Part shown: in pieces, positions 6,665 through 15,127 of the stretch
Layout of the letters: each line of letters opens with the position of its first letter
Numbering within the stretch: position 1 is the first letter of the stretch
Source: Kangiellaceae bacterium
GTDB lineage: Bacteria; Pseudomonadota; Gammaproteobacteria; Enterobacterales; Kangiellaceae
Reading direction: 5' to 3'
DNA: 19,348 nucleotides
Assembly: GCA_030590405.1 (NCBI GenBank)
Contig: JAUUYO010000026.1
Coordinates: forward strand, 1-19,348
The notes under the pieces: model-generated
Seen by the model: the letters and a program-made list of their open reading frames with translations, nothing else
What the model was told of the DNA's origin: nothing
Database searches by the model: none
Program-made: the position numbers and the translations under genes

Positions 6665-7752
6665 TATTGTTTGCTCGGTGTCGTATTCTCTAAAGTAAGA
6701 ATATTTTTCCATAAATCATTTAAAGTTATTGTCGCCACAGCCATCACTTCATCAGCTGCTCCATAATAAATATTCAGTAAACCATCTTTGACAATTGCAC
6801 CACAACTAAAAACAACATTATTAAAGAAACCTTCGATTTCATAGGTTTCTTCGGGTTCAATAATTGGTTTTTTCGAACGAGCAATTACTTTTTTTGGGTT
6901 ATCCAAATCAATTAACAGAGCACCTAAACTGTAACGTTGTGAATCATCGACACCATGATAAATTTGTAACCAACCTTTTTCTGTTTTTATCATTGGTGTG
7001 CCGCCACCAATCTTCATACTCTCCCATTTATTATCGGAACAACCCGCAAGCCGACAATGATCACCCCAATGTATTAGATCGGGAGATTTTGCCAACCATA
7101 TTTCTGGCGCACCAAGGTGAAGCGGCGCTGGACGATGAAGCGCCCAATAGTAACCATTTATTTTTTCCGAAAAAAGACAAACATCACGATTATCCGGTGA
7201 AAAAATCAATCCTAATCTTTCCACCAGCTTAAAATCATGAGTTCGGGCAAGCGAGGTGCTAATCCCATATTTTGAAACCGAGGAATAATTGATATAGTAA
7301 TTACCTTCAATCAAGGTTACTCTCGGATCCTCGCAGCCGTAAGCCTCATAAGGATTATCAGGAAAAATAAATGGTAAATCATCAACCACAAATTGCTCAC
7401 CATCCTGGCTACGTGCGATTCGGATATGCGACAAAGAAGTAAGATAAACCTGTCTGGGGTCATCACACCTTGAAATAGCACGAGGATCTGAAAAATCATA
7501 GTTCGGATCATCTCTTTTAAAAGTCCTTACTGAAAGACCTTTATTGCCATTTTGGTCAAACAAACAAGGTACACTAATCTCGTTTTTATTGTCATTAGGA
7601 ATACTTTCTGCGACTCGGAGCAACATAAGAATTTCGCCTTGAAATTCTATAATTCCGGCATTAAAAGCACCATCGACTTTAAACGCTTTCTGGCTTGGTT
7701 TAACCATATCTGGCGTTACGATGGGATTGCTTTTTGAACGTTTAATTAACAT
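6664..7752 (-). CDS. GH130 family beta-mannoside phosphorylase-like enzyme
   Basis: The 362-residue protein has the GH130 five-bladed propeller layout. It starts with KSNPIVTPD and VDGAFNAGIIEFQGEILMLL, has the catalytic aspartate in GCEDPRVT (D142), IGGGTPMI before the YHGVD strand, and ends with VVFSCGAIVKDGLLNIYYGA. GH130 enzymes mostly split beta-mannosides with phosphate to give mannose 1-phosphate; some members hydrolyse beta-1,2-mannosides instead. The basic and histidine positions around RVAES and YHGVD fit phosphorolysis, but the subfamily and linkage cannot be decided by eye. There is no signal peptide, so it acts in the cytoplasm on imported oligosaccharide. It overlaps the end of the GH13 gene by 11 bp and the DUF1861 start by one base. 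Confidence 0.88.
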   Translation of the reverse strand: MLIKRSKSNPIVTPDMVKPSQKAFKVDGAFNAGIIEFQGEILMLLRVAESIPNDNKNEISVPCLFDQNGNKGLSVRTFKRDDPNYDFSDPRAISRCDDPRQVYLTSLSHIRIARSQDGEQFVVDDLPFIFPDNPYEAYGCEDPRVTLIEGNYYINYSSVSKYGISTSLARTHDFKLVERLGLIFSPDNRDVCLFSEKINGYYWALHRPAPLHLGAPEIWLAKSPDLIHWGDHCRLAGCSDNKWESMKIGGGTPMIKTEKGWLQIYHGVDDSQRYSLGALLIDLDNPKKVIARSKKPIIEPEETYEIEGFFNNVVFSCGAIVKDGLLNIYYGAADEVMAVATITLNDLWKNILTLENTTPSKQ

Positions 7753-9367
7753 TGAGAACTTCTCTTGAAATCAGAACTCCATAGGGTGGCAGACTGGCAG
7801 AATGGCATTCATTAAGTCCTCTGCTAACCAACACCTTTTGAAGTGAGTTATAGTTTATCGGTTGATTTATTTGACTAAAATTAATTTGAATATGAATAAG
7901 CTCATTTTTCCAACAACGGGAGATAGATAGAACATTTTCATTTAAAGACATAGAATGATAATCACCTAAACTGAGCGGAAGGTACTTCTTACGCAGCTGT
8001 ATCAGGGTTTGATACCAGGACCAAAGACTGTCAGGATCATCAAGCTGTTGTTTAAGATTGACCCATTCTGTCGTTTTCCTCTCACCTATCCAGGGACGTA
8101 CCTGACTAAATCCAGAAAATTCTGAATCATCCCACTGCATATACAAACGTGATTTATCTCGACATTTATCAAGCGCATTAGAATAAGCGCATTCCTCAGA
8201 CAGCCCTTCGGATACAGCTAGACGATAATGATTAATCGCTTGTATATCTCTCATTTCGTCAAGATGACCTGGTATATAATCAGACATTCCAATTTCTTCA
8301 CCAAAATAGATGAAACACACGCCTTTGCTCATAAGCATCAAAGCGGCAAGCGCAGCAGCATGGTCAATATTTTCATTACAAAGACGACTAAATGATCTAG
8401 CCATATCATGACTATTGAAAAATAATGTTGGTAAACCTTGCTGCTGCTCTTCCATTGCAACGAGTTGTTGATAAATATGCTTAATATCAAATTTTTTTAC
8501 CGATCCAAAATTAAAATTAAATACCACATCTAACAATTTATCGCTTTGATAGGGGAGCAACTGCGTTAACTGTTCATGCCCTACTTCTCCTACCAGAAAG
8601 CAGTGCTTATTTATTGAGTAACTGTAATCTCTGACATACTTGCAGATTTTTGCAATACAATCTTTGATACCCGGTTGGTCAATGTCCCAACGGTGAACCT
8701 GCTTTCCATCAGGATCCGTTTGTTGATTCTCTTTACCTATGCCGTCACAGCATAAAAAATTAATGACATCAAATCGAAAACCGTCGGCACCTCTATCTAA
8801 CCAGAATTTTAGCACAGCTAACATTTCACCCATTACAGCTTCATTTTTCCAGTTTAGATCGGCCTGCTGCGGTGCAAATTTATGATAATAAAACTGTTCG
8901 CCCGATGGTTCTTTTTGCCAGGCCGGCCCGCCAAAAAACGAATGCCATCCATTGGTTTTATTTTGAAAAAAGAAATAATCTCTGTATTTGCTTTCAGGGT
9001 TGCAAGTAGCCTGTTTAAACCAGTTATGCTCTGTTGATACATGATTTAAAACGACATCAATAATCACTTTAATATTACGTTGATGGGCTTGCGTAATAAA
9101 TTCATCAAAATCATTTAAGCTACCAAAATCCGGATCGACATCAAGGTAGTTTGCAACATCGTAACCATTATCAACCTTTGGCGATGGATAAAATGGGGTA
9201 ATCCATAAACCGTTTATTCCTAATTTTTGAAGATAATCAAGTCGGCTGGTCAACCCTTTGAAATCACCAATACCATCATTATTTCCATCTTGAAAGCTGG
9301 CGATATAGATTTCATAAAACACCGTATCTTGCCACCATCTCGGTGTTGTATTTAAAGACATATTCAT
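7742..9367 (-). CDS. GH13 alpha-glucosidase / oligo-1,6-glucosidase-like enzyme
   Basis: The 541-residue protein is a cytoplasmic (beta/alpha)8 GH13 enzyme. All four conserved regions are present: DVVLNH (104-109), GFRFDVI with the nucleophile D200, LVGEV with the acid/base E261, and FFNSHD with D321. The opening WWQDTVFYEIYIASFQDGNN and the long B-domain fit the oligo-1,6-glucosidase, trehalose-6-phosphate hydrolase and alpha-glucosidase group, rather than secreted alpha-amylases. There is no signal peptide. It would release alpha-linked glucose from an imported oligosaccharide; trans-glycosylation or sucrose-type specificity cannot be excluded. Two ATGs (9367, 9361) are close together and either may start. 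It lies 82 bp after the malG-like permease, the largest gap in the operon, with no clear internal promoter or terminator. Confidence 0.9.
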   Translation of the reverse strand: MNMSLNTTPRWWQDTVFYEIYIASFQDGNNDGIGDFKGLTSRLDYLQKLGINGLWITPFYPSPKVDNGYDVANYLDVDPDFGSLNDFDEFITQAHQRNIKVIIDVVLNHVSTEHNWFKQATCNPESKYRDYFFFQNKTNGWHSFFGGPAWQKEPSGEQFYYHKFAPQQADLNWKNEAVMGEMLAVLKFWLDRGADGFRFDVINFLCCDGIGKENQQTDPDGKQVHRWDIDQPGIKDCIAKICKYVRDYSYSINKHCFLVGEVGHEQLTQLLPYQSDKLLDVVFNFNFGSVKKFDIKHIYQQLVAMEEQQQGLPTLFFNSHDMARSFSRLCNENIDHAAALAALMLMSKGVCFIYFGEEIGMSDYIPGHLDEMRDIQAINHYRLAVSEGLSEECAYSNALDKCRDKSRLYMQWDDSEFSGFSQVRPWIGERKTTEWVNLKQQLDDPDSLWSWYQTLIQLRKKYLPLSLGDYHSMSLNENVLSISRCWKNELIHIQINFSQINQPINYNSLQKVLVSRGLNECHSASLPPYGVLISREVLNVN

Positions 9368-9449
9368 TGCTCACTCAGTTACTTTTTATTCTCTTATTTA
9401 AATGGATTAAATTCACGTATTTTTGTTATGCGATCTTATTAAAAACAGA

Positions 9450-10286
9450 TTATTTTAAAGACAATGACATACCTTGCAGGAAATGACGCCTGAAAATAAT
9501 AAATAATAAAACCAGCGGGAACGCCTGTAGTACAGAACCAGCCATCACGGGACCAACGTATACCCCATATTGTTTGCTAAACGTAGCCAGTAATACCGAC
9601 AGTGGCATTTTGTCGATATCCGAAACAACAATGAGCGGCCATAAAAAATTGTCCCAGGTACCAGTGAAAGTAAATAGCGCTACAATGGCAACTATTGATT
9701 TATTAAGAGGCATCATTAGTTTGAACAGGATCGTCCTTAATGTCGCCCGGTCAAGTTTTGCTGCATCAATATAATCATCCGGCGTTCCCTTAAACGCTTG
9801 CGACATCATAAACACCCCCCAGGCTGACATCATTGCGGGCAGTATCATCGCAGAATAAGTGTTGATCAATCCCAGTTGCCTGATCAATACAAACAATGGA
9901 ATAGTAAACATCATTGTGGGAAGTACCATTTGAAAAATAATAAAACTCTCGAGGGATTTGCGCCCGGTAAATTTAATTTTTGCCATTGCAAAACCAATAT
10001 AGGCAGAACTAACAACGACTAATCCGGTGACGCTAAAGGTAATAAAAAAAGAGTTTAGTAAAGAACCTAAAAATGGTCGATTTAATTTCTCCGCACTATC
10101 AAACAAGAACTGATAGTTCTGTAAAGAAATAGAACCATCAAATAAAGCTGTGGTAAAAACTTGACTGGTTGGCTTAAGAGATGCCATAAGCATCCAGATG
10201 TAAGGATACAGCCAGGTCAGAGCCAATCCGTACATTGCTATGGTGATCGCCCATCCACCAGCGCTTTTTCCTCTGAATCGTTTCAT
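9450..10286 (-). CDS. Sugar ABC transporter permease, MalG-like
   Basis: The 278-residue protein is a MetI-like inner-membrane permease of the CUT1 sugar family, with six expected spans, the first at about residues 13-37. The cytoplasmic EAA loop is DAAKLDRATLRTILFKLMMP (174-193), which docks on the ATPase. The glycine normally after the Asp (DG) is arginine here (R180). It ends with MAGSVLQAFPLVLLFIIFRRH and GMSLSLK, typical of MalG/LacG-type subunits. Its ATG overlaps the malF-like stop in ATGA, so translation is coupled. With the MalF-like subunit and the ATPase at 15124 it should form the importer for the sugar bound by the lipoprotein at 11179. Confidence 0.92.
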   Translation of the reverse strand: MKRFRGKSAGGWAITIAMYGLALTWLYPYIWMLMASLKPTSQVFTTALFDGSISLQNYQFLFDSAEKLNRPFLGSLLNSFFITFSVTGLVVVSSAYIGFAMAKIKFTGRKSLESFIIFQMVLPTMMFTIPLFVLIRQLGLINTYSAMILPAMMSAWGVFMMSQAFKGTPDDYIDAAKLDRATLRTILFKLMMPLNKSIVAIVALFTFTGTWDNFLWPLIVVSDIDKMPLSVLLATFSKQYGVYVGPVMAGSVLQAFPLVLLFIIFRRHFLQGMSLSLK

Positions 10287-11176
10287 ACGATTTCAACTCT
10301 CTTTTCAAATAATCTACGAACCAATTTAATCAGAGCGTAACTAACAAGAGCAATAATCATTGCCATTAGCGCCGCGCGACTCGGTTGTAAGCGGCTAAAT
10401 GCTGTTTCATAAATTACCAGCATTGGCATATTAGTACTATTGAGAGGGCCGCCTCCGGTCATCATATAGGGCTCTGTAAAGACTCCAAAAGCGACCGTTA
10501 TTGCGAAAATAAGTACCATAATAAGTTGCGAATTAATCAATGGTAAGGTTATTTTAAAAAGCCGAGTTATTGCCGAGGTATTATCAAGCTTTGCTGCATC
10601 GTATACTTCAAATGGAATAGCATTCAGACCTGAATAAAGGATTAAACCGTAGTAGCCAACGAATTTCCAGGTTACGACCAAAGCAATTGAAAACATTGCC
10701 ATAGATGGACTGGATAACCATGGGATACTGATACCGAACCAGTCGAAAAGCATGCTATTCAGTGGACCTGTTGAGCTAAATATTTTACTAAAAACCAGCG
10801 AATAGGCCACTCCAGAAGAAATATGAGCAAGTAGAAAACATAACGCAATAAATACTTTCCCCCTGCCTATATGTTGTAAACCAAAAGCAAATGCTAACGA
10901 GCATATCATTACGATTGGAATGTAATAGAGAAGAAATCGAGCAACATTCCATAGCGACACCCAGAATTCTTTATCTTGTAAAACGATAAAAAAATTATTT
11001 AACCCGGAAAATATTGGCAAGTCAAAAAAACGCCAGTCACTGAAAGATAAAATAATCAACCAGACAAAAGGATAGGCCCAGAAAATCAGGTTAAACAAAA
11101 GGTAGCCAATCGCCAAACCTGCGCCGACCTGCGACTCTTTGAGGTTTTTAAAAAAATGGATCACCCGATGCATCAT
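10283..11176 (-). CDS. Sugar ABC transporter permease, MalF-like
   Basis: The 297-residue inner-membrane protein belongs to the CUT1 permease family. It begins with a long cytoplasmic tail, then AIGYLLFNLIFWAYPFVWLI as first span and SFSDWRFF after it. The EAA loop is YDAAKLDNTSAITRLFKITL (192-211), with asparagine N199 where glycine is usual. The C-terminal half contains TGGGPLNSTNMPMLVIYE, a family hallmark, and a last span near residues 265-285. Two ATGs stand together (11176 and 11173). The gene starts 2 bp after the binding-protein stop and overlaps the MalG-like gene by four bases, as expected for subunits made in fixed ratio. Confidence 0.92.
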   Translation of the reverse strand: MMHRVIHFFKNLKESQVGAGLAIGYLLFNLIFWAYPFVWLIILSFSDWRFFDLPIFSGLNNFFIVLQDKEFWVSLWNVARFLLYYIPIVMICSLAFAFGLQHIGRGKVFIALCFLLAHISSGVAYSLVFSKIFSSTGPLNSMLFDWFGISIPWLSSPSMAMFSIALVVTWKFVGYYGLILYSGLNAIPFEVYDAAKLDNTSAITRLFKITLPLINSQLIMVLIFAITVAFGVFTEPYMMTGGGPLNSTNMPMLVIYETAFSRLQPSRAALMAMIIALVSYALIKLVRRLFEKRVEIV

Positions 11177-11178
11177 GG

Positions 11179-12465
11179 CTATTGCCTTAATAACTGGTTA
11201 GTTCGATGGCTTGCATCAATAAGGGCAGAGTCTATATTTTTTCTGCCAAATATTAATGGTTCAATCATTTCACTGTTCATGACTTTTTGTACATCTACAG
11301 TGTTTTCTATCAATGCAGGCGGAACTGCAACCTCAACGTATTCAGCATATTTTTTTGCAAATGGGTGTTGTTCGTAAAACAGCTTAAATACCGGATTACT
11401 GGTGAGGTCGCCTCTGGCGGGTGGCAATCCTGTTGTTTGTAGCCAAAGTAGATTGAGTTTTGGGTGAGTTAGTACCCAGGAGATAAAAGCAAACGCTTCC
11501 TTTTTAATCTTACTATGTTTAAATATAACAATACCTTTACTATCAGCAAAGGTAGAGGCCTTACCCTTTTGAGCCTCTGGAGTCAGCATTGGTCCAATAA
11601 CAATTTTTTCTAATGTTTCCGGATACATTTTCTTGAAATATTCAATATCCCATGGGCCTCGAACAGCGCCGATGACTAAACCGGTTACCAGCGGCTCATC
11701 GCTATCAAAATCCAGACCAGTCCAATTATTTTTAAACATTTTATCAATAAATTTCAATACCGAACGCCCCGACTGATTGCTATAGCTGGTCTTATTTTCA
11801 ATAATATATGGTGCACCATTCGATGCGGCATAATAGTATGAAATAAAATCAAACCAACGATCTTCCCAGTTTTTTCCAGCAATGATCTGCATGCCAAACT
11901 TATTTTCTGAAGCTGCATATTTTTCCGACAGTTCATAAACATCCTGATAAGTTTCTGGAGCTTTATGAACCCCCAATTTTTTCAGTAGATCGCCCCGCCA
12001 CCATATTAAAGTAGGATTAGAATAGAGAGGTAATACATATTTGTTTCCTGCCAGATCCCAATCTTGCATAATTCGTTGCATATGCCTCGAATCAATTAAT
12101 TGCTGGTAGCCCTCCATGTGAGATAGCTCCTGCAGTTGCTTTAAATTGGCCAATTGGGCTGCAAAACCAGAAAAAATATTAGTTGATATGTCAGGAGCAC
12201 TACCGGATACCAAAGCTGTTAAAATGGCTTTTTCTGATGAGCCGGTGGCTGGAATAGTGGTAAAATTGACTGGCATTCCTATATTACTTTCATTCCATAG
12301 ATTAACGGCAGTTTTCCAAAAATTTTCCTGGGCTTCGTTGGGCGCAATCCATAGCTTAATCGATTGATTTTCACTTTCATTATTATATTTGGGATCTGAA
12401 CAAGCGTTTAACAAAAAAATGACCGCCAAAAAAGTAAGCTTGATTCCTCTATTAAAAGCATTCAT
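11179..12465 (-). CDS. Extracellular sugar-binding lipoprotein (ABC importer)
   Basis: The 428-residue protein is a cluster-B (MalE-like, family 1) solute-binding protein. Its N-terminus has a short basic region, a hydrophobic stretch and the lipobox LNAC, so cleavage at C22 should leave a lipid-anchored periplasmic protein. The body starts with IKLWIAPNEAQENFWKTA and contains PLYSNPTLIWWRGDLLKKLG and GVHKAPETYQDVYEL, typical of oligosaccharide binders, while FADSKGIVIFKHSKIKKEAF is a usual C-lobe segment. The sugar cannot be named. Its ATG overlaps the upstream stop in ATGA and the MalF-like gene starts 2 bp after its TAG. Confidence 0.9.
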   Translation of the reverse strand: MNAFNRGIKLTFLAVIFLLNACSDPKYNNESENQSIKLWIAPNEAQENFWKTAVNLWNESNIGMPVNFTTIPATGSSEKAILTALVSGSAPDISTNIFSGFAAQLANLKQLQELSHMEGYQQLIDSRHMQRIMQDWDLAGNKYVLPLYSNPTLIWWRGDLLKKLGVHKAPETYQDVYELSEKYAASENKFGMQIIAGKNWEDRWFDFISYYYAASNGAPYIIENKTSYSNQSGRSVLKFIDKMFKNNWTGLDFDSDEPLVTGLVIGAVRGPWDIEYFKKMYPETLEKIVIGPMLTPEAQKGKASTFADSKGIVIFKHSKIKKEAFAFISWVLTHPKLNLLWLQTTGLPPARGDLTSNPVFKLFYEQHPFAKKYAEYVEVAVPPALIENTVDVQKVMNSEMIEPLIFGRKNIDSALIDASHRTNQLLRQ

Positions 12466-13793
12466 TTTTTGACCACGGCGTTCATTTTTTGCATCACTAA
12501 GAGTGCCTCAATGGTTGATTCTGCCCCTGAATTTTTATTCAATTGACTAGTTGATACTATTGCATCGAATGACCGACCGTTATCTACATTGTATATTATT
12601 TTTGATGCAATATTATCGGCAAAAAACCATCGAGTAAGGTTGTCTTGCATACGCTTGTACTTTTCTTGTTTTGTTATTTGGAATGCTTCGTAAGCGGCAT
12701 AAACCATCGGTCGGATCCCATATGCTATTTGCGGAAACTGAGTTCTGTTAATTTCCTGATAAATGTTATTATTCTGCTTTATAAAAATAGACTCTGCAAA
12801 ATTTCCGGCCAACAAATAAGGGTAAAAATAATCAATTTCGACCAGCGCTTTATCAATATAGTATTGTTTATTAAGCAGTTTCCCTGCTAATAATAGCGCG
12901 TATGCCTGATTATTCCCCCAGGAATGCCATTGATTCTTCCAGCTTAAAAACATACCATAAGGATAGTGTTCTGCATCACCTTTTTGCATCGCAATAATAC
13001 CAATTGCAAGGTCATCAATTATTTTCAATACCTGCTTATCTTTACTTCTCTGGTAATAAGGTATTAGTGCAATCATTGCGATAGCGGCCTGATCTGCCGC
13101 ATATTTATCCGGTAGCCATGTCGGAATTTCTAACCCATTAAATATTTCCGTCGTATGTTTTACCAAAGAGAGGTCTCTTTTAATATTGAATACAACTTTT
13201 GCAACAGCTCTGTCGATGCGAGCGGTTAATTCTGCGTCATTGTTAAATACATCGTATGCTATTTGTAAACTCCATAATGCTCGCAAAGACCACCAGTTCA
13301 ACTCCGCTACCGAGGTTTTATATTGAGTATTAATGGATAAATCGGACCAGATGAAATTATTAAAATACCCATTATGGTGCTGCATGTGTAATACAAACTC
13401 GATTAACAACTTCAATTTTTGTATTAATTTTTCATCTGAATAAAAACTCAACTGCTGCGACAACAGGACAATCGCCCTTGCCGCATCATCAACACAAGCA
13501 AATCCTTCTTCTGGCTCTGTTTCAAAGTGATAATCAGGATACTCGCTGTAAATTCTGAGTACTCCCATCGTTTTGTCTGCAAGCTTAATCTCGGTGAACA
13601 GATAATTAAAGTGCTCTAAATTAACCAGCTCACGACTTTCTTTTTCTGGCGGCAATATGCTTTGTGCACTACATTGAAGGCTTATCATTAAAATGAAAAC
13701 AGACAGGCTCTTCCAGAGTAATTCGCCAGCCTTTCGAATACAATAGTTGACAGCTTTTAGTATTTCGATCAATTTATTCAAGTTTAAACTCAT
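12462..13793 (-). CDS. Exported protein of unknown function, possible (alpha/alpha)-barrel glycan enzyme
   Basis: I do not recognise a named family for this 443-residue protein. After a basic N-region a hydrophobic segment LSVFILMISLQCSAQS (30-45) looks like a signal peptide; SLQC is a poor lipobox, so cleavage after CSA is more likely. The rest is rich in amphipathic helices with repeated aromatic motifs: CVDDAARAIVLLS (100-112), NGYFNNFIW (141-149), ELNWWSLRALWSLQIAYD and WHSWGNNQAYALLLAGKLL. Such helix pairs resemble six-hairpin glycosidase folds seen in several glycoside hydrolases, lyases and epimerases. It is the first gene of the sugar operon and overlaps the binding-protein gene by four bases, which suggests that it acts on or binds the oligosaccharide in the periplasm. 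ATG 13793 lacks a clear ribosome site. A non-enzymatic role is possible. Confidence 0.6.
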   Translation of the reverse strand: MSLNLNKLIEILKAVNYCIRKAGELLWKSLSVFILMISLQCSAQSILPPEKESRELVNLEHFNYLFTEIKLADKTMGVLRIYSEYPDYHFETEPEEGFACVDDAARAIVLLSQQLSFYSDEKLIQKLKLLIEFVLHMQHHNGYFNNFIWSDLSINTQYKTSVAELNWWSLRALWSLQIAYDVFNNDAELTARIDRAVAKVVFNIKRDLSLVKHTTEIFNGLEIPTWLPDKYAADQAAIAMIALIPYYQRSKDKQVLKIIDDLAIGIIAMQKGDAEHYPYGMFLSWKNQWHSWGNNQAYALLLAGKLLNKQYYIDKALVEIDYFYPYLLAGNFAESIFIKQNNNIYQEINRTQFPQIAYGIRPMVYAAYEAFQITKQEKYKRMQDNLTRWFFADNIASKIIYNVDNGRSFDAIVSTSQLNKNSGAESTIEALLVMQKMNAVVKK

Positions 13794-13820
13794 AGATTTA
13801 TAAATAGAGTTTTGCCAGAC

Positions 13821-13829
13821 GTTTAACGT
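13821..13829 (+). promoter_or_regulatory. Operator half-site adjoining the main LacI operator
   Basis: GTTTAACGT repeats the first nine bases of the palindromic operator, placed exactly ten bases before it, about one helical turn. It lies near the expected transcription start of the leftward operon. It lacks the second arm, so it could only be an auxiliary site. Confidence 0.4.
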
Positions 13830-13830
13830 G

Positions 13831-13844
13831 GTTTAACGTTAAAC
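13831..13844. promoter_or_regulatory. LacI-family operator over the -10 of the leftward sugar operon
   Basis: GTTTAACGTTAAAC is a perfect 14-bp palindrome with a central CG, the usual form of LacI/GalR operators. It covers the -10 hexamer of the leftward promoter. The same palindrome recurs at 16335-16348 and, with one change, at 16300-16313, and the LacI-type regulator is encoded 0.2 kb away. Binding would block polymerase. Confidence 0.85.
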
Positions 13845-13864
13845 CTATTGGTTGCTTTTGTCAA
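13836..13864 (-). promoter_or_regulatory. Promoter of the leftward sugar operon
   Basis: On the minus strand a perfect -35 TTGACA (13859-13864) is followed after 17 bases by TAACGT (13836-13841) as -10. The weak -10 lies inside the operator. The expected start of transcription near 13829 leaves a leader of about 35 bases before ATG 13793. Confidence 0.65.
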
Positions 13865-13865
13865 G

Positions 13866-13879
13866 ATTAAACGATAAAC
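13866..13879 (-). promoter_or_regulatory. Degenerate second operator in the divergent region
   Basis: The minus strand reads GTTTATCGTTTAAT, matching the operator at 11 of 14 positions with the central CG kept. It lies just upstream of the leftward -35 and between the two divergent promoters, so it could assist repression or autoregulation. The match is imperfect. Confidence 0.35.
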
Positions 13880-13906
13880 TTCCAGTATCTGATAGCTACT
13901 CCGCTA

Positions 13907-13915
13907 TGCTAGAAT
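13907..13915 (+). promoter_or_regulatory. Extended -10 promoter for the lacI-type gene
   Basis: TGCTAGAAT is an extended -10 element (TG, one base, then TAGAAT). No good -35 is seen 17 bases upstream (ATCTGA), as is tolerated for extended -10 promoters. It lies about 140 bp before the regulator start, which leaves a long leader containing a short direct repeat. Confidence 0.45.
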
Positions 13916-14053
13916 GACATAACAGGCCTGCTTTTCTGGAACAAGCAATTGACTAGCCTGGCATTAGATACAAAAGGTGTTAGATACAAAGCCGAATATT
14001 GATAGTAGTTCAAGATTGACTAATAATTTGAGTAAAACCCGAGGATAGGTTTG

Positions 14054-15127
14054 ATGATCAGTCGAAGTAAAGTAACTTTAAAATCAATTGCAGCTGATTT
14101 GGGTATTACCCACACTTCAGTTTCTAACGCTTTTAACAACCCGGCCAAGGTTTCGGAAAAGTTGCGTCAGAAAATAATGGCTTATGCAAAATCTGTTGAT
14201 TACCATGGGCCAAACCCTGCTGCTCGATCTCTTAGAACAGGTTTATACGGCGCAATCGGGATCATTTTTAATGATCAACTCAGTTACGCTTTTTCGGATC
14301 CTCATGACATTGCTTTTTTAAGAGGGATCTCATCTGTTTGCGAACAACAGGGTACCAACCTTGTTCTTATCCCATTAAAAAATAATACTGTCGATGATTT
14401 TGAACCACTGGGTGCAATGGTTGATGGTTTCATTCTTAATGCCCCTTATAGCAATAACCCGACCACTAAGCGGGCACTCGCCAGAGAACTGCCAACCGTT
14501 GTAGTTGACTTCGACTCGTCTGAACATATCAGTGTTTTGACAAACGATTCATCAATGATGGCTGAAATGACACAGCATATTTTATCACTTGGGCACCGTC
14601 ATATCGGCATTGTTACTTTTCCAATAAAGGAAGGAAGTTATGATCTGTTTTCTCTTGATAAAGCCGTCGATATTGATAACTATGTTGTTAATCAAAGAAT
14701 AAGTGGTTGTAAGCAGGCGATTAGCAAAACCGATATTAAAATGAGTAGCATTCTTATCCAGGAAACAATCAACAGTGAAGATGGTGGCGCAAGCGCGGCC
14801 CGACAATTGTTAGATTTACAACCCGATATCACCGCTCTCATCTGTTTTTCTGACCGTCTCGCATACGGGGCTATGGCAGAATGTAAACTCCGAGGTCTAA
14901 AAGTTCCAGAGAGAATATCGGTAACCGGTTTTGACGATATTTTGCCGCTTGAACAATACTCTTCATTACCAGGCCTAACAACAGTCAGACAAGATGCTTA
15001 TGAAAAAGGTGTCAAAGCAGCACAGGCATTGCTCAAAAAAAATGAAGTTCAAGGACAAAAAATCAATATAGAAGCACAGGTCATTATCAGAGAAAGTAGC
15101 GCTCAGTTAATCGGCGTTAAGTCATGA
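14054..15127 (+). CDS. LacI-family transcriptional regulator of the sugar locus
   Basis: From ATG 14054 the protein has 357 residues. GAGGA at 14041-14045 is eight bases upstream; the TTG at 14051 is a less likely start. The N-terminal helix-turn-helix is VTLKSIAADLGITHTSVSNA (7-26), followed by the hinge helix PNPAARSLRTG, which reads operator minor grooves with a central CG. The rest is a periplasmic-binding-protein-like effector domain containing LGHRHIGIVTFP, DITALICFSDRLAYGAMAE and ERISVTGFDDI, which is close to the GalR/LacI consensus. The nearby GTTTAACGTTAAAC sites are its likely targets, and the imported sugar or a product is the likely inducer. The stop overlaps the ATPase start in ATGA. 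Confidence 0.92.
   Translation: MISRSKVTLKSIAADLGITHTSVSNAFNNPAKVSEKLRQKIMAYAKSVDYHGPNPAARSLRTGLYGAIGIIFNDQLSYAFSDPHDIAFLRGISSVCEQQGTNLVLIPLKNNTVDDFEPLGAMVDGFILNAPYSNNPTTKRALARELPTVVVDFDSSEHISVLTNDSSMMAEMTQHILSLGHRHIGIVTFPIKEGSYDLFSLDKAVDIDNYVVNQRISGCKQAISKTDIKMSSILIQETINSEDGGASAARQLLDLQPDITALICFSDRLAYGAMAECKLRGLKVPERISVTGFDDILPLEQYSSLPGLTTVRQDAYEKGVKAAQALLKKNEVQGQKINIEAQVIIRESSAQLIGVKS

Noticed and set aside
6665..6712. Longer start for the DUF1861 gene at 6712
   Set aside because: It would overlap the GH130 gene by 49 bp, and the extra 16 residues show no family similarity; ATG 6664 gives a coupled TAATG junction.
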